Assembly: GCA_964448005.1 (NCBI GenBank)
Contig: CAYUUW010000058.1
Location: 1-7,307, forward strand
DNA length: 7,307 bases
Direction: 5' to 3'
Source of the DNA: CAYUUW01 sp964448005
GTDB taxonomy: Bacteria > Patescibacteriota > Gracilibacteria > UM-FILTER-43-11
Shown here: in pieces, positions 5,007 through 7,307 of the stretch
Layout: each line of letters starts with the position of its first letter
How positions within the stretch are numbered: the first letter of the stretch is position 1
Program-made: the position numbers and the translations under genes
The notes under the pieces: generated by a model
What the model was told of the DNA's origin: nothing
Seen by the model: the letters and a program-made list of their open reading frames with translations, nothing else
The model's database searches: none

Positions 5007-5035
5007 ATCCTACGGATTCGCCTGGCTCAAGTCAA
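5007..5035 (-). promoter_or_regulatory. sigma70-type promoter of tRNA-Thr(GGT)-rpmG
   Basis: On the minus strand: -35 TTGACT (5030-5035), a 17-nt spacer, and -10 TAGGAT (5007-5012). The -10 is part of a perfect inverted repeat GAATCC-gta-GGATTC. The predicted start is near 5000. The first transcribed bases form a small hairpin TGCTG/CAGCA (4988-5001), immediately before the tRNA. Confidence 0.8.
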
Positions 5036-5075
5036 GGCCTTTTTGCGGCCCACAGCGAGCGTCTTGCAGATTATT

Positions 5076-5104
5076 TTGGACTTTGCGATTCTTTCATGTA
5101 CAAT
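5076..5104 (+). promoter_or_regulatory. sigma70-type promoter of the 170-aa gene
   Basis: -35 TTGGAC (5076-5081), a 17-nt spacer, and -10 TACAAT (5099-5104). The predicted start, about 5111, leaves an unusually long leader of about 140 nt before the ATG at 5253. The promoter is divergent from the tRNA-Thr(GGT) promoter, with -35 elements about 40 nt apart. Confidence 0.75.
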
Positions 5105-5110
5105 AAACCA

Positions 5111-5252
5111 CCCTTTGCTCTTTGAAATCATTTGCGGACACTCTTCTGCCTTGCGGACAATCGTTTAGCTTAGTTCCGGATTCCCCGGGATCGTAGCTAG
5201 CCTTCATGCAGGGTGGAAACCCTGTCCGCAAGCAGAGTCAGGAGGGCCGAAC
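5111..5252 (+). promoter_or_regulatory. Structured 5' leader, candidate cis-regulatory RNA
   Basis: The long-range arms CTTGCGGACA (5150-5159) and TGTCCGCAAG (5223-5232) are perfectly complementary. CTGC (5146-5149) and GCAG (5232-5235) can extend the helix towards the SD. Inside are two hairpins. One has TAGCT (5166-5170)/AGCTA (5195-5199) enclosing TTCCGG/CCGGGA (5174-5179 with 5185-5190). The other is CAGGGT/ACCCTG (5209-5214 with 5219-5224) with the GNRA-type tetraloop GGAA. Together they make a three-way junction. A second copy of TTGCGGACA at 5132-5140 could compete for the same 3' arm. A strong SD, AGGAGG (5240-5245), lies 7 nt before the ATG and close to the closing helix. I do not recognise a named riboswitch class. 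The fold was drawn by hand. Confidence 0.5.
5240..5245 (+). promoter_or_regulatory. Consensus SD site of the 170-aa gene
   Basis: AGGAGG with a 7-nt spacer to the ATG at 5253 fixes the start. It stands out because the other genes whose starts can be seen here lack an obvious SD. Confidence 0.85.
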
Positions 5253-5765
5253 ATGGCCATTGAATTCAGTTGGGATCGTTTGCTCAAAGAGGCCGAGGCC
5301 AAATTCCTATCCATCGAACAGGCTGTGGCCGCCTTCCGGGCAGGCGATGATTTGGAGCACGCCATCCTGTACATCGCCCGTCGTGGCACGCTGGGTGAGG
5401 TGCAGCAGGAACTTAAGGAATTTGCCATTGATCCCGGTCAAAACTGGAACTTGAGTGGTATCTCCCCTTCGGATCGGGAGGGGCTTCAAACCTTGGCGGT
5501 CTGCGCCCTCCTTTCTTTGGGTGCCGAATTCGAGGTTTTCCAAGATATCCAAAAGAAGGCTATGGATGAATGGTCTGCGCACCTGGATTTCCCCTGGCTC
5601 GATTCGGTTCTCACTGCCGTCATGACCTACCTCGGTTCGGAGAGGGATCGAAAGGAGCTTCTCGCTTACATCCTCTACCTCGATGACTCCCAGGAAGTTT
5701 ACTGGGAGGGGTGGGGGGCGCTTCGTTATTTTCGTCGCCTGCGGTACCGAGCAATGGACGATTGA
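5253..5765 (+). CDS. Protein of unknown function, 170 aa
   Basis: I do not recognise a family. The protein is soluble-looking, acidic and probably mostly helical, with no signal peptide, membrane segment or metal-binding Cys cluster. Aromatic, acidic stretches are prominent in the second half (D-E-W-S-A-H-L-D-F-P-W-L-D; Y-W-E-G-W-G-A-L-R-Y-F), and it ends R-R-L-R-Y-R-A-M-D-D. The start is well supported: AGGAGG lies 7 nt before the ATG, the only consensus-strength SD in the window. The gene has its own promoter, a long structured leader and a perfect terminator 34 nt after the stop, so it is a self-contained unit that is probably regulated at the leader. A cytosolic binding or immunity-type protein is conceivable, but nothing in the sequence proves it. 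Confidence 0.8.
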   Translation: MAIEFSWDRLLKEAEAKFLSIEQAVAAFRAGDDLEHAILYIARRGTLGEVQQELKEFAIDPGQNWNLSGISPSDREGLQTLAVCALLSLGAEFEVFQDIQKKAMDEWSAHLDFPWLDSVLTAVMTYLGSERDRKELLAYILYLDDSQEVYWEGWGALRYFRRLRYRAMDD

Positions 5766-5798
5766 GACAGGGTTGGGCGTTTCACAGAGTGCCCCAAG

Positions 5799-5826
5799 AC
5801 GGAGCTCATTGAGCTCCGTTTTTTTC
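5799..5826 (+). terminator. Intrinsic terminator of the 170-aa gene
   Basis: ACGGAGCTC (5799-5807) pairs perfectly with GAGCTCCGT (5811-5819), loop att, followed by a run of seven T. It lies 33 nt after the stop codon and also separates this gene from the converging lipoprotein gene, whose stop is at 5842. Confidence 0.95.
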
Positions 5827-5841
5827 AAATTGGCTGCCTTT

Positions 5842-6420
5842 CTATTCCTTCTGAATAAACTCGAAAGTAGAAAGGATTTTCCTTGCCGTTTCCACATCAT
5901 CCTCTACGGGGGCAACTAGCTCGATGTGATAGCAATACTCGCTCTCTCCGCACAATTTCCAATCCTCCACGGGATCCATGAACCTATAAAGAAGGAACTT
6001 CCCTTTTCCGCCTGTTCCAACATTCCACTCCTCCACAAAGGCTTTTTTCCCGCTGATGACCTGTTCGGATTCAAGGGGGGCTTCTATGGGTCGTCCTGCC
6101 ACTCCGCCTTCCGGAGAAATGATGACCCAAGCCTCTTTTCCATTTTTGGAAAAAGATATCGCGGGAGAGGGGGAAGTTGCTTCCTTCAGCTTAAAATCGG
6201 AAGGGTGCTTCAGCTGAAAGCGATACTCCCCATTGACGTAGGTTTCCCAAGAGGAAATTTCCGCTTCGTCTGGATTCGCCCCCGTATTTTCTGCGGCCTT
6301 GTTTTGCTCTTCGCCGCTGGAGTCGTTGAAAAAACCATCCATGGCGTCGCACCCGCTAAGAGTAGCCAGGACTGCCACCGCAAGGGTCGCCAGAGGCATA
6401 GAAATCCTGTTCATCTTCAT
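5842..6420 (-). CDS. Lipoprotein with PsbP-like C-terminal region, 192 aa
   Basis: The N-terminus is a lipoprotein signal: M-K-M-N-R, a hydrophobic run, then the lipobox L-S-G-C24. Mature protein would be lipid-anchored at C24. Residues 25-57 are a hydrophilic, acidic Glu/Asn-rich linker. From 58 the segment W-E-T-Y-V-N-G-E-Y-R-F-Q-L-K-H-P-S-D-F resembles the opening of PsbP/Mog1-fold domains (Y-G-F-x-F-x-Y-P-x-x-F). The C-terminal A-R-K-I-L-S-T-F-E-F fits the closing strand and helix of the same fold. Two Cys (157, 163) could form a disulfide. The role is unknown; such domains occur in many envelope lipoproteins. The start may be M1 (6420) or M3 (6414); both keep the signal, and no SD is seen. 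Its promoter overlaps a large inverted repeat, and it converges on the 170-aa gene. Confidence 0.85.
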   Translation of the reverse strand: MKMNRISMPLATLAVAVLATLSGCDAMDGFFNDSSGEEQNKAAENTGANPDEAEISSWETYVNGEYRFQLKHPSDFKLKEATSPSPAISFSKNGKEAWVIISPEGGVAGRPIEAPLESEQVISGKKAFVEEWNVGTGGKGKFLLYRFMDPVEDWKLCGESEYCYHIELVAPVEDDVETARKILSTFEFIQKE

Positions 6421-6464
6421 AGGCGTGTAGTTAGTGGAATTAAAGCATGGGCGGAAAGAGAGTT

Positions 6465-6496
6465 AAGGGTTAAAAGAATAGCTTTATTCTACCCTT
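6465..6496. promoter_or_regulatory. Inverted repeat over the lipoprotein -10, candidate operator
   Basis: AAGGGT (6465-6470) and AGAATA (6475-6480) are answered by TATTCT (6485-6490) and ACCCTT (6491-6496). That is 12 complementary pairs with a 4-nt bulge (taaa) and a 4-nt centre. It covers the -10 box and start site of the minus-strand promoter, a natural place for a repressor site. It would also form a 5'-UTR hairpin if transcription began upstream. Confidence 0.5.
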
Positions 6497-6514
6497 TTTC
6501 CTTGCGTAAAGCAA
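6486..6514 (-). promoter_or_regulatory. Promoter of the PsbP-like lipoprotein gene
   Basis: On the minus strand: -35 TTGCTT (6509-6514), a 17-nt spacer, and -10 TAGAAT (6486-6491). The predicted start near 6479 gives a leader of about 60 nt to the ATG at 6420. Confidence 0.6.
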
Positions 6515-6572
6515 AAAAGCCCACTGCTGCGTCAGCGGTTGCCGCCAAAAACAAAAGGCTCCAAAGTGCCAT
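6489..6572 (-). CDS. Possible 27-aa membrane peptide (weak)
   Basis: A minus-strand ATG at 6572 opens a 27-codon frame, M-A-L-W-S-L-L-F-L-A-A-T-A-D followed by A-A-V-G-F-F-A-L and a basic tail R-K-E-K-G. That is one membrane-like helix with a positive end. An in-frame TAA lies just upstream, so it is a stand-alone frame. A G-rich stretch precedes the ATG, but not a proper SD. It overlaps the lipoprotein promoter, which speaks against it. Chance occurrence is quite possible. Confidence 0.2.
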   Translation of the reverse strand: MALWSLLFLAATADAAVGFFALRKEKG

Positions 6573-6752
6573 TTGCCCCCGCGCGTCTTAATCCAGGTGT
6601 GCAGGTGGGAAGGGTCGATCCGGGGGTTGCCGAATGTGAAACCCATTTCCCTTAGTCCTTCTGAACGAGTTAGCGCGCAGGGGCTACGCGGTCATTTTCG
6701 AGTTTTTGTCTTTGTTTCTGGTCAGCATTGAACCAAAAATGTGTTCAGTCTG
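6573..6752. other. Intergenic stretch without a recognisable gene
   Basis: No coding frame with protein-like composition is seen on either strand. The segment 6607-6651 can fold as nested stems: GGGAA (6607-6611) with TTCCC (6647-6651), and GGGTT (6624-6628) with AACCC (6640-6644). The hairpin at 6753-6768 ends this stretch. An unannotated small RNA is possible but not shown. Confidence 0.4.
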
Positions 6753-6780
6753 CAAGCCTTCAGGCTTGACGAATATTTTT
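6753..6780 (+). terminator. Hairpin plus T-run upstream of the small lipoprotein gene
   Basis: CAAGCC (6753-6758) pairs with GGCTTG (6763-6768), loop ttca. After acgaata comes a run of T from about 6775. It has the shape of a plus-strand intrinsic terminator, but the T-run is displaced by several nt and no plus-strand gene lies upstream. Its right arm overlaps the -35 box of the next promoter. Confidence 0.4.
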
Positions 6781-6796
6781 TTATTTGTAATATAAA
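6766..6796 (+). promoter_or_regulatory. Promoter of the small lipoprotein gene
   Basis: -35 TTGACG (6766-6771). The -10 is TAATAT (6788-6793, 16-nt spacer) or TATAAA (6791-6796, 19-nt spacer). The spacer is A/T-rich. The leader carries a 7-bp hairpin, CAGCCAG/CTGGCTG (6803-6809 with 6815-6821). Confidence 0.6.
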
Positions 6797-6849
6797 TCTG
6801 TTCAGCCAGGCGGTCTGGCTGCTCTCTCTCATTGCAGGGAAATCACCTC

Positions 6850-7130
6850 ATGCGTTCGTTTCGAGCCTTTCTCGTTATCTCCTTCATGACCCTTTCATTC
6901 GCTTCTGGCTGCCAGCAGTCCACGAAGGCCATCGATCCGGGCTCCGCCCACCAATCGGCTGCGGAGACCGAGCCTCTGCCTGATTCTGCGAGGGTCCGTA
7001 CGGTGACTCATCTGCCAGAATGGCCTCCGCTGGATAACCAGGCGTTTCGCATGGTCCCCCGAAGCTTGCCGATGCCTCCAGGCTGACGGTCGACAGCGAT
7101 TTTTACTCCGAGGGCGCTGCCTCTCGTTGA
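6850..7130 (+). pseudogene. Small lipoprotein gene, apparently frameshifted at a C5 tract
   Basis: The ATG at 6850 opens a lipoprotein: M-R-S-F-R, a hydrophobic run, then F-A-S-G-C at residues 17-21. Without correction the frame stops at 7084-7086 after 78 aa, ending M-V-P-R-S-L-P-M-P-P-G. The -1 frame over the same DNA continues with protein-like sequence K-L-A-D-A-S-R-L-T-V-D-S-D-F-Y-S-E-G-A-A-S-R and stops at 7128-7130, 11 nt before a strong terminator. One extra C in the tract at 7056-7060 would join the two frames into a protein of about 93 aa. So this is a frameshift mutation, a sequencing or assembly error in the homopolymer, or less likely programmed slippage. A TTG start at 6832 is possible but would add residues ahead of a good signal peptide. 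The function is unknown, and the mature part is Ser/Pro/Glu-rich. Confidence 0.6.
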
Positions 7131-7141
7131 GTTCATCAAAG

Positions 7142-7171
7142 CACCTGCCTCTCTCCCGGTAGGTGTTTTTT
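7142..7171 (+). terminator. Intrinsic terminator after the small lipoprotein gene
   Basis: CACCTGCC (7142-7149) pairs with GGTAGGTG (7158-7165), with one G-U pair and the loop tctctccc, followed by six T. It closes the plus-strand gene before the converging partial gene, whose stop is at 7214. Confidence 0.9.
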
Positions 7172-7213
7172 CTTATGTACTTCCCTTATTCGTTTCGGAC
7201 CTTTCGTCTTTTT

Positions 7214-7307
7214 TCAACGCAAAACCAGATGGATTCCCAGGGTGAGCAATGCGAATCCCCAGCGCAGGTAGCTCTCCAAAAAAGAGAAACCGCTCAGCAC
7301 CTCGACG
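7214..7307 (-). CDS. C-terminus of a membrane protein (partial, enters from beyond window)
   Basis: On the minus strand an open frame runs from the window edge to a TGA at 7214-7216. It covers the last 30 residues of a protein: V-E-V-L-S-G-F-S-F-L-E-S-Y-L-R-W then G-F-A-L-L-T-L-G-I-H-L-V-L-R. The last 14-18 residues form a membrane helix ending in Arg. The frame fits a multi-pass or tail-anchored membrane protein; no family can be named from this piece. Confidence 0.5.
   Translation of the reverse strand, partial: VEVLSGFSFLESYLRWGFALLTLGIHLVLR

Noticed and set aside
5209..5250. Cobalamin riboswitch
   Set aside because: Only the GGTG-AAA-CC hairpin and AGTCAGGA word resemble it; the GGGAA, CCCGC-CACTG and ACCTGCC blocks are absent, and AGGAGG is explained as the SD site.
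5926..6591. 221-codon plus-strand open frame
   Set aside because: It is antisense to the lipoprotein gene and its promoter; it shows no recognisable domain, and the minus-strand gene has a signal peptide and lipobox.
1..7307. CRISPR array, insertion sequence or replication origin
   Set aside because: No regularly spaced repeats, no transposase or integrase frame, and no cluster of DnaA boxes were seen on either strand.

Overview
The window is bacterial, moderately GC-rich, and uses TGA as a true stop: the peptidase-like gene, the sugar transferase and the bL33 gene all end in TGA. That rules out the recoded (TGA = Gly) lineages. The best guess for the organism is a Patescibacteria/CPR-type bacterium, possibly Peregrinibacteria-like. 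The reasons are a single-copy DUF4215 Cys-rich motif on a secreted protein, a small NlpC/P60-like protein with a G-E-L-S-C-A-F-F-V core, REP-like repeats of the T-C-A-T-C-C-T-G-A-G-C-G type, and several genes without a Shine-Dalgarno (SD) site. This is inference; no marker gene here settles it.

Layout. Left block (1-1180, all minus strand): tRNA-Thr(TGT) with its own promoter, tRNA-Pro(TGG) with a near-consensus promoter, a 154-aa NlpC/P60-like protein, and the first 20 codons of a membrane protein. The tRNAs are embedded in REP-like repeats. These include a duplicated tRNA-Pro 3' end and a duplicated 5' half of tRNA-Thr whose D-loop is split by a 40-nt palindromic insert. Middle block (1190-4617, plus strand): a strong promoter drives a secreted DUF4215 protein with a putative metal-hydrolase-like C-terminal domain. 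A long hairpin follows. Next come rnpB (RNase P RNA, type A) and, 13-16 nt after its 3' end, an undecaprenyl-phosphate sugar phosphotransferase.

Right block (4618-7307): a minus-strand tRNA-Thr(GGT)-rpmG transcription unit with promoter and terminator. rpmG encodes bL33, 57 aa. Divergent from it, a plus-strand promoter drives a structured leader of about 140 nt and a 170-aa protein of unknown function, closed by a perfect terminator. A minus-strand lipoprotein with a PsbP-like C-terminal region follows. Then comes a plus-strand small lipoprotein gene that appears frameshifted at a C5 tract, a terminator, and the C-terminal 30 codons of a minus-strand membrane protein.

The genes do not form one pathway: housekeeping RNAs and translation genes are mixed with cell-envelope genes. 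The most unusual content is at the RNA/DNA-structure level. Short CCCGA...TCGGG palindromes recur in REP units, in the broken tRNA copy and in four hairpins of rnpB. The leader of the 170-aa gene folds on paper into a three-way junction with two competing 5' strands.
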